NCBI GenBank assembly: GCA_002426555.1
Contig: DIQU01000058.1
Span: 71,744 to 77,111, forward strand
DNA length: 5,368 bases
Reading direction: 5' to 3'
Source of the DNA: Firmicutes bacterium UBA5454
GTDB taxonomy: Bacteria > Bacillota > Clostridia > Caldicoprobacterales > DTU083
Below are positions 1 to 5,368 of the stretch, one piece after another. Numbering within the stretch: position 1 is the stretch's first letter; every line of letters begins with the position of its first letter. Under the pieces are notes generated by a model. The model saw only the letters and a program-made list of their open reading frames with translations. It ran no database searches and was not told where the DNA came from. The position numbers and the translations under genes are program-made.

Positions 1-100
1 CTATGTCTGAATGATTAGTTTCCAAACTATCTAACCTTTTTACTATGTCTGAATGATTAGTTTCCAAACTATCTAATCTTTTTACTATGTCTGAATGATT
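1..100 (-). repeat. 42-bp in-frame tandem repeat encoding 14-residue coiled-coil units
   Basis: Units lie at 1-42 and 43-84, with a partial third copy of 16 bp at 85-100 that diverges at 101. The two full units differ at a single base (35 C versus 77 T), a synonymous AGG/AGA arginine change. The period is a multiple of three, so copy-number change keeps the frame. The array may continue past the window edge. Confidence 0.93.
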
Positions 101-169
101 GCTTTTAATTCGATTCTGCACGGATATTTGATTTTCAAGAATCATGTCTAATAATTCTCTATCTGTCAT
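1..169 (-). CDS. Coiled-coil repeat protein, N-terminal part (3' end outside window)
   Basis: An ATG at 169 opens a frame that stays open to the window edge (56 codons). It starts MTDRELLDMILENQISVQN and continues with a 14-residue repeat, NHSDIVKRLDSLET, present about 2.3 times before the edge. The repeat equals two heptads: I5, L9 and L12 fall in d, a, d positions, with His2 in the remaining a position. That predicts an alpha-helical coiled coil, probably oligomeric. Start support is good: AGGAG lies 10 nt upstream and a near-consensus sigma-A promoter lies about 50 bp upstream. The opening 'MTDRELL-x-x-I-L' followed by heptads resembles small, uncharacterised coiled-coil proteins common in Bacillota; I do not recognise a defined family or function. 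It is AT-rich (54 G or C in the first 180 bases, against roughly 40-50% in stretches sampled from the operon) and has its own promoter, so it is probably not part of the VWA operon. Confidence 0.8.
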   Translation of the reverse strand, partial: MTDRELLDMILENQISVQNRIKSNHSDIVKRLDSLETNHSDIVKRLDSLETNHSDI

Positions 170-179
170 TTGTGATTCG

Positions 180-184
180 CTCCT
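180..184 (-). promoter_or_regulatory. Ribosome binding site of the coiled-coil gene
   Basis: AGGAG within AAAAAGGAGCG lies 10 nt before the ATG at 169. It supports this start over any internal ATG such as codon 9. Confidence 0.8.
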
Positions 185-221
185 TTTTGTGATATTTAAT
201 AGGAACTGTTTTCTCATATTC

Positions 222-249
222 AGTATAGCAGGAAAGAAAGGAATGTCAA
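222..249 (-). promoter_or_regulatory. Sigma-A promoter of the coiled-coil gene
   Basis: On the minus strand a perfect -35 TTGACA (249-244) is followed by a 16-bp spacer and TATACT (227-222), one mismatch from the TATAAT consensus. A TG one base upstream of the -10 (230-229) also makes it an extended -10. Transcription should start near 214-216, giving a leader of about 45 nt before the ATG at 169. Inference from sequence only. Confidence 0.8.
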
Positions 250-293
250 TTAACGAAAGCAAATCACGAGTGTTCTCTGCAATCTTATAAAGA

Positions 294-3215
294 CTATTTT
301 CGAATCCTGCGCTTTCGCCTTGCATCTAACAATGCACTAGTAAAGTCTTCTTGTTTTTCGTCTTGTGGACTCTTTTGCTTTCCTTTCTTGCTAGTATCCC
401 GCTTTTGGTTAGAGGAATACTTCTTTACATTCTTATCTTTAAATTCATCATTTTGTGTTGTTGCAGCAGTCTGAGAATCAGAAGGCTCAGACGAACCAGA
501 TTCCTCAACCTGCTTTGGGTATACATCATTATTTGCTAAGGACTGTTTTTCCTTTGACGATCCCTTCACCGTAGTAGAGTGATTAGTTGAACTCTTTAAA
601 GCCGCCTTCGTAGTTGCAAAAGCTCCAGCAAGCCCTCTCATTGCTGGAGCAAGCAATTTATCAGTTACAAATCTAAGTCCCAACTTTCGAAGTACAATAT
701 CAATGAAAAATAGTATTAGTGCTAACAGCAATAATGCCGGCCAGATTTCGCGATGTCGCCAGACTAGTTCAGGTTCATTCAATAGAAGATCCTCTGGTTT
801 TTCAAGGATTCTTCCCCCAGTTTGTCCAGCGATATGTTCAGGTAAATATTTTGATGATTCCTGTCGAATGTCGTATTCTGGCGAATAAGGATAAACTAGC
901 CCTGCTTCCATAGCTGATGTTGTGCCATCATCCCTTTGTTGCTCTACTCGAACCAAGTATACCCCTGTGTCGTTTAATTCAAAATTTCCCTGATAGCAGC
1001 CAGGCTTGGATGGCTGTAACTTAATCCTATTTTCCTCTCCATCTGGGCTGACAATCACTGCATCAGTTTCATAGCCGATATCCAATTCATCTATTGATAC
1101 AGTAACTTGACCTGCATTACCAACGCGACTAGTTTCAATCTTTCCTTCTTTATTTCTACTGCCCGGCAGTACCGAAGAAATAGTGTTCAGCCAAAACGTT
1201 GAGGCTTGATCCCACTGCAACCATTTTTCTGTCCATATTCCCCGAAGGTCACTGGTCCAAGCAGCTGCTTTACCAAGACCATAATCCCAATATGCCAACA
1301 CTGGATCGTCATCCTGATGACTGACTAGTACAGGCACTGCACCACCCTTGGTGGTCGTGGTTATATATCCATCTAATGATGGTACAGCATTAATTCCACT
1401 TAAAACTGGCGAGAAGCCAACAGCTTTGGGAAAGAAGGTTTCGTTGTTTATATAGCTTCGGGTAGCCATATAGGTTTCTTTGGTGAATATCTTAGGGATG
1501 CTGGCATACTCATCAGTGAAATAATAACGCCCGTTGCCTAACTCTGCGATGTGTTCCATCAACCCTCCATCTGCGTCCTTACCTACCGCTACACCTGAAA
1601 CAGTAATATTGTCTCCTGTCATCTGTGGAATCAGAGAATCGAAATCTCCACCTTGAGTATGACCATCAGTTAAAACTATCACATGCTTAAGAGCGGCGTT
1701 GGTTCCTTTTAACGCTTGATACGCCATATTAAGACCGGGGTATAAGTTGGTTCCTCCTCCAGGTTGAAGAGTTCCAATGACTTCTTGTATTTCATCTCGG
1801 TTTGAAGCGTTTTGAACTTCCACTACCCATGAAGCAGCAGAATCGAAGCCAACCACTCCAATATAATCTTCATCTCGCAAAGCTTCAGTGGATCGGATGG
1901 CTGCTTCCTTGGCCAGTTCCATTTTATTGATTCCAAATTGTGTATCAGACATACTGCCTGATTTGTCGATAACCAAGATCAGAGCAAGCGAAGGTATTTC
2001 CTTTTTCTTTGATAAATCCATATCTACCGGCAGAATGTCCTCCAGCTTGGTTCCAAGGTATCCTCCCAAGGCATAGCTGTTGTCACCACCGGTTACCAAT
2101 AAGCCTCTACCCATAGACTTCACATAGTTGTCGAGCATGTCAGTTTTTTCTTTACCCAGCTCATCATAATCTACATTAGCCAGAACTACAGCATCGTATT
2201 TCACCAGCTCTTCCAATTGCTCGGGCAATGTATGTGGCGTGAACATTTTATAATCCAGTCCGCCTGCTTCCATGATCTTTTCCAATTCCCTGCCTTCCTC
2301 TAGCTGCCCCTCCACCAAGGCCACTATGGGAGGTCCATCAATTCGTACATATGAAGCCATACGATTGTTTTGAATAAAGCTGTCATCTGCAGATGATGAA
2401 AGTTCCAGTTCTGCTTCATAAACTACAGTACCTGTTGTCTTGGCAGTTTCCTGAAACAGAAAGATATTATGCCCTTTCTGAATTTGAACCTCCTGGCTTC
2501 CTGCAGGTGTCCGATTGACATAAAGTCGTAAAGTTCCTTTAGTCTCCACAGTGCTGTTTATTTCAACACGAACATCATAGTTTTCACCTTGATATAGGGT
2601 TGAAGGAAGAGTAAGTTCAGAAAGTTGAACTTCATTTGGGGGAGTGGTATTCAGATATAATACATCCACAGGTATTCCTCGCTGGCCCAAAGCTCCAGCT
2701 CTAAGAATAGCATCCCCCATGTTTTCAGCGCCATCGGTTAATAAAGCTATTCGTTTGCGACTATTCTGGGTAAACAGGCCTTCTGCTCGTTGAAGAGCCT
2801 GGTCTATATTACTGTAGTTGGTGTTTGGATTGGAATGGAAAGTATGGAAATCTCGAAAAGTGCTCACTGACTGCTCGATTAGTGCATTCTCTCCAAAGCT
2901 CACAATACCAGCCTCGTAATTTCCTGGGAGAAGCTTCATGGAGTCGGTGATAAATTCAGTCAGTTCTGATTGTTTGGAAATTGTACTATCGGAAAGATCC
3001 GCAACAAAAAGAATTTCAGTGTGATCGACAGGGATTTTGATTTCCAATCCTGCCAGGGATAGAACCAGAAAAAATACAATGAGCATCCTCAATATCAAAG
3101 GCCAAATGCTATGATGATATTGCTTTCCATTGAATTTTCTAAATATAGCTATTATAATGAGCGCTGCCGGCAGGAGTATCAATAACGCCCACGGGTTAAC
3201 AAAATTAAAGGCCAC
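294..3215 (-). CDS. Membrane protein with two VWA domains and an amidotransferase-like domain (973 aa, GTG start)
   Basis: Helices at about 8-25 and 41-57 around a basic loop give an extracytoplasmic body. VWA1 (about 66-190) has a full MIDAS: DLSDS at 73-77, T132, and TDG at 160-162. A beta region (about 195-295) leads into a class I glutamine amidotransferase-like segment (about 296-400) with VTGGDNSYALGGY and no nucleophile Cys. VWA2 (about 409-580) has DKSGS at 417-421, GGGTN with T489, and TDG at 516-518. A second amidotransferase-like segment follows (DPVLAYWDYGLGKAAAWTSD, about 637-656), then beta strands, a helix at 823-842 and a roughly 130-residue charged, Ser/Lys/Gln/Glu-rich cytoplasmic tail ending ALLDARRKRRIRK. 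C740 is the only cysteine I found. The length fits the 850-1000 residues usual for this family. The GTG start gives the family N-terminus (MAFNFVNPWALL) and overlaps the previous gene by 11 bp, implying translational coupling. The likely role is metal-dependent adhesion or assembly at the cell surface with the BatA-like protein; enzymatic amidotransfer is unlikely. Confidence 0.9.
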   Translation of the reverse strand: MAFNFVNPWALLILLPAALIIIAIFRKFNGKQYHHSIWPLILRMLIVFFLVLSLAGLEIKIPVDHTEILFVADLSDSTISKQSELTEFITDSMKLLPGNYEAGIVSFGENALIEQSVSTFRDFHTFHSNPNTNYSNIDQALQRAEGLFTQNSRKRIALLTDGAENMGDAILRAGALGQRGIPVDVLYLNTTPPNEVQLSELTLPSTLYQGENYDVRVEINSTVETKGTLRLYVNRTPAGSQEVQIQKGHNIFLFQETAKTTGTVVYEAELELSSSADDSFIQNNRMASYVRIDGPPIVALVEGQLEEGRELEKIMEAGGLDYKMFTPHTLPEQLEELVKYDAVVLANVDYDELGKEKTDMLDNYVKSMGRGLLVTGGDNSYALGGYLGTKLEDILPVDMDLSKKKEIPSLALILVIDKSGSMSDTQFGINKMELAKEAAIRSTEALRDEDYIGVVGFDSAASWVVEVQNASNRDEIQEVIGTLQPGGGTNLYPGLNMAYQALKGTNAALKHVIVLTDGHTQGGDFDSLIPQMTGDNITVSGVAVGKDADGGLMEHIAELGNGRYYFTDEYASIPKIFTKETYMATRSYINNETFFPKAVGFSPVLSGINAVPSLDGYITTTTKGGAVPVLVSHQDDDPVLAYWDYGLGKAAAWTSDLRGIWTEKWLQWDQASTFWLNTISSVLPGSRNKEGKIETSRVGNAGQVTVSIDELDIGYETDAVIVSPDGEENRIKLQPSKPGCYQGNFELNDTGVYLVRVEQQRDDGTTSAMEAGLVYPYSPEYDIRQESSKYLPEHIAGQTGGRILEKPEDLLLNEPELVWRHREIWPALLLLALILFFIDIVLRKLGLRFVTDKLLAPAMRGLAGAFATTKAALKSSTNHSTTVKGSSKEKQSLANNDVYPKQVEESGSSEPSDSQTAATTQNDEFKDKNVKKYSSNQKRDTSKKGKQKSPQDEKQEDFTSALLDARRKRRIRK
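618..650 (-). other. In-gene 10-bp perfect hairpin followed by four Ts
   Basis: On the minus strand the arm GCTCCAGCAA (650-641) pairs perfectly with TTGCTGGAGC (631-622) across a 9-nt loop, followed by TTTT (621-618). It lies inside the coding sequence of the 973-residue protein at codons 856-866 (APAMRGLAGAF), just after the last membrane helix. It has the layout of an intrinsic terminator, but the T-tract is short and the frame is open, so it may be fortuitous, a pause site or an mRNA-processing site. Confidence 0.5.
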
Positions 3216-3230
3216 GATGATACACCCACC
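3205..3230 (-). promoter_or_regulatory. Overlapping stop/start with weak Shine-Dalgarno (translational coupling)
   Basis: The GTG start at 3215 lies 11 bp inside the end of the BatA-like gene, whose TAA is at 3207-3205. The only Shine-Dalgarno-like sequence is GGTGGGTG (3230-3223), 7 nt before the GTG and embedded in the codons for its last residues (WWVYHRGL). With a weak site and a GTG start, translation probably depends on ribosomes finishing the upstream gene. Confidence 0.65.
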
Positions 3231-5043
3231 ATTCTATTAGAAGTAACAGCAAAAGTGCCCAGCCTGCAATCATCCAAATATCTCTTCTAAAAGGAGAAGC
3301 AGCAGTTCTGATAAACTCTTCTGCTTGTCCAGGAGTGGAATCCCTTCCTATACGAAGATCAGATACCTGGTCTGTAGGAACAGAAACAACAAAGCGGCCT
3401 GCGTAGCTCTGGTCTTCTGCCTGTTGAAAGATTTCATAAACCCCAATTTCATGAGTATCATAAAATACCGGAGCAGGATACGAATCAAATTCATATTTCC
3501 TTCCCTCAGGTGATGTAATCGTTATGCTTGTTGCATCTGGAAGAGGTGAAATGGGCAGTGATTCTCCTGCGAATATTTGTCCGGCAAAGATCATGTCTTG
3601 TGGAAGCATCCAATTCAGCAGGTTTTGTATTAGTATTGGAAAATCCGCCTTCAACGGAATATTGGATTCGTGCAGGGAAAATGAGAATACAGCCATTTTT
3701 CTGCCATCCTGCTCGCCTATCATGAGAAGCGGGTTCCCTTCACCATTTTGAAGTAAAGTAGAAAAGCCTTGAGGTACATTTAGCTTTTTTGCTTTGGCTA
3801 TTTGATAATCTTCCGGTTCTACATATTGTAAGAGGTTGGAATACTGAGATTGAGTTTTTTGTTTTGCTCCACTTGGGGGGAGTTCTCCTTCTACTAGTAA
3901 TCCAAGCCCTTCGTGGGAAGATGGAGAAAACACAATTATATGACCGTCTTCAGGCAGCTTATCAGGCAGCGCTGTAGATCCATCATAGATATACAGGTGA
4001 AAGTCAGTAGATTCCAAGGATTCTCCGGGGTTGGATTTTACTAACTCAATATCATCTCGGAGAGAAATCGCTCGTTCTAAAAAGATGTTTCGTTCTGTAA
4101 CCATTAAAGCCTTAATCAGATAATCCTCATTAATTGTAACTATACCTGTGTTATCCAGCTTCAGGTCGTCCTCTTCTGAAATGGATACCTCTATTTCCTG
4201 AGCAGAGCCGGGAATATCAGACCAGTATACAGGGACTTCTTCTTCAGCAGACAAGCTTACTTCCTTCACGTTTTGTAACATACCGTCTACTTTCAATTCT
4301 AATGTAACAATGCGTTCTTCTCCATAATTGGCAACCCGAGACAAGGCTGTTACATAATTATCTCTGATATCATAAGCGATGTGAGTGATAGCAACGTTTT
4401 GTCCATTACCAGATGCCACATAAAACTGAAGATTTTCTTGATTGCCAATACCTAAAAGAATATGATCGCTGTAAACATGGATTTGACCGCCATTTTCACT
4501 TTGATCCTGTAATAGTGTCTGTGATAATTGGATAGCACTGCTTAAATCGCTTTTCCCATTAGATGCTTCTATCTCGTTAGCATATTGTTTTAATACTGCT
4601 TTATCGCTGGAAGGGCCTGTTAATACAAAGGGTTGCTGGCTTGCTCGCACAATGGTCATAGTGTCTCTTACTTTCATTCTATCAATAAAGTCAATCAAAG
4701 CAATCCGAGAAGCTTCCATTCGTGAAGGCTTTACATCTGTTGCCTGCATTCTAGCTGAAGTATCAATAACAGTTATGTAATGTGTGCCTCCTTCACCGCC
4801 AAAAAAGGTAGGACGAGCCAAGGACAAGGCAAACAAAATAACAGCAAAAATTTGCAAAATTAGTAATAACCGTGTACGCAAGCGTTGCCACGGACTAGTT
4901 GCTTGTAAATCGCGAGAAACCTGTTGCCATAGCATGGTGCTGGAAACTGTGCGGTCCTCATGCTGTTTTTTTAATATATAGAGTAACACAATGGGGATAA
5001 TGAATAAGAGTGCCAAAAGTCCCCATGGGTTGCGAAATGACAA
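3205..5043 (-). CDS. BatA-like membrane VWA protein (612 aa, TTG start)
   Basis: Two hydrophobic helices (about residues 5-24 and 58-77) flank a basic loop (KKQHEDR, RLRTR). This is the BatA/aerotolerance-regulator N-terminal pattern, starting MSFRNPWGLL. By the positive-inside rule the body is extracytoplasmic. A VWA domain follows (about 88-200) with a degraded MIDAS: DTSAR (D94, S96, but R98 where the second Ser should be), S165 in the Thr position, and D193 in SDH instead of TDG. Next come a beta-rich Ig/CARDB-like region (about 215-305, with LKLDNTG), a region resembling the amidotransferase-like fold (about 308-480, ending LKADFPILIQNLLNWML), another beta region, and a C-terminal helix (about 589-606). 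I saw no cysteine, in keeping with an exported body. The TTG start is supported by GGAGG 7 nt upstream and by the conserved N-terminus beginning exactly there. It probably works with DUF58 and the next gene in a MoxR-linked complex; its partner and substrate are unknown. Confidence 0.88.
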   Translation of the reverse strand: MSFRNPWGLLALLFIIPIVLLYILKKQHEDRTVSSTMLWQQVSRDLQATSPWQRLRTRLLLILQIFAVILFALSLARPTFFGGEGGTHYITVIDTSARMQATDVKPSRMEASRIALIDFIDRMKVRDTMTIVRASQQPFVLTGPSSDKAVLKQYANEIEASNGKSDLSSAIQLSQTLLQDQSENGGQIHVYSDHILLGIGNQENLQFYVASGNGQNVAITHIAYDIRDNYVTALSRVANYGEERIVTLELKVDGMLQNVKEVSLSAEEEVPVYWSDIPGSAQEIEVSISEEDDLKLDNTGIVTINEDYLIKALMVTERNIFLERAISLRDDIELVKSNPGESLESTDFHLYIYDGSTALPDKLPEDGHIIVFSPSSHEGLGLLVEGELPPSGAKQKTQSQYSNLLQYVEPEDYQIAKAKKLNVPQGFSTLLQNGEGNPLLMIGEQDGRKMAVFSFSLHESNIPLKADFPILIQNLLNWMLPQDMIFAGQIFAGESLPISPLPDATSITITSPEGRKYEFDSYPAPVFYDTHEIGVYEIFQQAEDQSYAGRFVVSVPTDQVSDLRIGRDSTPGQAEEFIRTAASPFRRDIWMIAGWALLLLLLIEWWVYHRGL

Positions 5044-5050
5044 TTTGTTC

Positions 5051-5055
5051 CCTCC
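5051..5055 (-). promoter_or_regulatory. Strong ribosome binding site deciding the TTG start of the BatA-like gene
   Basis: GGAGG inside GTGGGGAGGG sits 7 nt before TTG at 5043 and within the 18-bp gap after the DUF58 stop codon. The strong Shine-Dalgarno probably offsets the weak start codon, and its placement fixes TTG as the start. Confidence 0.82.
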
Positions 5056-5061
5056 CCACCG

Positions 5062-5368
5062 CTAACGAATCATGCCTGCTTGCTGCAATTTTTCAAATAC
5101 CAGTAAATCCAGAGATATATCACTGCTCACCTGTAAGCTGGCTGCTTGCAGCCGACTGCAGGTTTCTTTGAAGTCTTTCAAAAAACCATGCAATGCATTT
5201 TGATACAAATTTAAAGTATGTGGACTTATCTCCACCTCGACCGCTTCTAATGTTTCTGAGTCAATTAACCGTAATGCTCCCGACAATTGTGGATCCAACT
5301 CTTCTGGTGAAAGAATTTGAACAGCCATGATATCCTGTTGTTGAAATTTCAAATATTCAAAGGCTTCC
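5062..5368 (-). CDS. DUF58 family protein, C-terminal part (5' end outside window)
   Basis: The open frame continues without a start to the window edge. The last 101 residues are visible, beginning EAFEYLKFQQQDIM and ending QQAGMIR before a TAG stop. The pattern matches the C-terminus of DUF58 proteins from memory: a strand leading to a V-I-L-x-P-x-E-L segment (AVQILSPEELDP), then a 'L-x-D-x-E-T' segment (LIDSETLEAVEVE), a helix with Y and a Cys-containing stretch (ETCSRL), and a final 'D-x-x-L' helix. DUF58 proteins are usually about 300-430 residues, so roughly a quarter to a third is seen. The family is VWA-like and cytoplasmic or membrane-linked, and is typically encoded between a MoxR AAA+ ATPase and BatA-like VWA proteins, which fits the two genes that follow 18 bp downstream. 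A TTG at 5352 could be taken as a start but lies inside the conserved region, so it is not the real one. Function is inferred from family and context only. Confidence 0.85.
   Translation of the reverse strand, partial: EAFEYLKFQQQDIMAVQILSPEELDPQLSGALRLIDSETLEAVEVEISPHTLNLYQNALHGFLKDFKETCSRLQAASLQVSSDISLDLLVFEKLQQAGMIR

Larger units (their letters stand above)
170..293. other. Intergenic region between the VWA operon and the coiled-coil gene
   Basis: This 124-bp gap contains the promoter and ribosome binding site of the downstream gene. I found no GC-rich hairpin with a T-tract after the TAG at 296-294, so no intrinsic terminator for the operon is evident. No tRNA or other RNA gene is visible. 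Confidence 0.6.

Noticed and set aside
1..100. CRISPR array or intergenic regulatory repeat reading of the 42-bp direct repeats
   Set aside because: Units abut directly with no spacers and translate in frame to a heptad-patterned protein with a start, ribosome site and promoter, so a coding tandem repeat explains them.
250..293. Candidate terminator after the 973-residue gene (CACTCGTG and GCA/TGC symmetry)
   Set aside because: The CACTCGTG symmetry leaves a 2-nt loop, the other pairing is 3 bp, and no T-run follows; not a credible intrinsic terminator.
351..913. Plus-strand open frames of about 60 codons opposite the end of the 973-residue gene
   Set aside because: They overlap one another and the long minus-strand gene, show no family pattern, and are antisense shadows.
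1259..1270. Perfect 12-bp palindrome AAGCAGCTGCTT
   Set aside because: It lies inside conserved coding sequence (GKAAAW) where Ala codons create GCAGCTGC by chance, with no flanking symmetry or promoter to make it an operator.
3325..4981. Plus-strand open frames of 62-75 codons opposite the BatA-like gene
   Set aside because: They are opposite a well-supported coding sequence and show no recognisable protein features.
5130..5162. Possible hairpin around GGCTGCTTGCAGCC
   Set aside because: Only a 5-bp core stem with a 4-nt loop and mismatched outer arms, no T-tract, and it is within DUF58 coding sequence.

Overview
The window holds the 3' part of a minus-strand operon for membrane-anchored von Willebrand factor A (VWA) proteins, followed by the start of an unrelated AT-rich gene on the same strand. 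Every supported gene is on the minus strand, so transcription runs from the high coordinates to the low ones. The strong GGAGG-type Shine-Dalgarno sequences, the TTG and GTG starts, the consensus sigma-A promoter and the moderate-to-low GC content point to a Gram-positive, low-GC bacterium (Bacillota: Bacilli or Clostridia). I cannot name the genus from this sequence.

Layout in transcription order: (1) 5368-5062, the C-terminal 101 codons of a DUF58 protein cut by the window edge. (2) 5043-3205, a 612-residue BatA-like protein with two N-terminal membrane helices, a VWA domain with a degraded metal site, beta-rich and amidotransferase-like regions, and a C-terminal helix. (3) 3215-294, a 973-residue protein of parallel design but with two intact VWA metal sites, a C-terminal helix and a long charged cytoplasmic tail. 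It overlaps the previous gene by 11 bp. (4) A 124-bp intergenic gap with no convincing terminator but a near-consensus sigma-A promoter. (5) 169-1, the first 56 codons of a coiled-coil protein containing a 42-bp tandem repeat, cut by the other window edge.

DUF58, BatA-like VWA and VWA/amidotransferase-like genes usually travel with a MoxR-type AAA+ ATPase. Such a gene would be expected upstream of this window (above position 5368) but is not visible here. In the inferred arrangement, the cytoplasmic MoxR and DUF58 proteins act with two membrane proteins that expose VWA domains outside the cell. The substrate of this machinery in Bacillota is not known to me and cannot be read from the sequence. 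The operon promoter lies outside the window. Less ordinary details are an in-gene 10-bp perfect hairpin at the start of the tail of the 973-residue protein, the uneven conservation of VWA metal sites between the two proteins, and the 14-residue repeat of the small gene.
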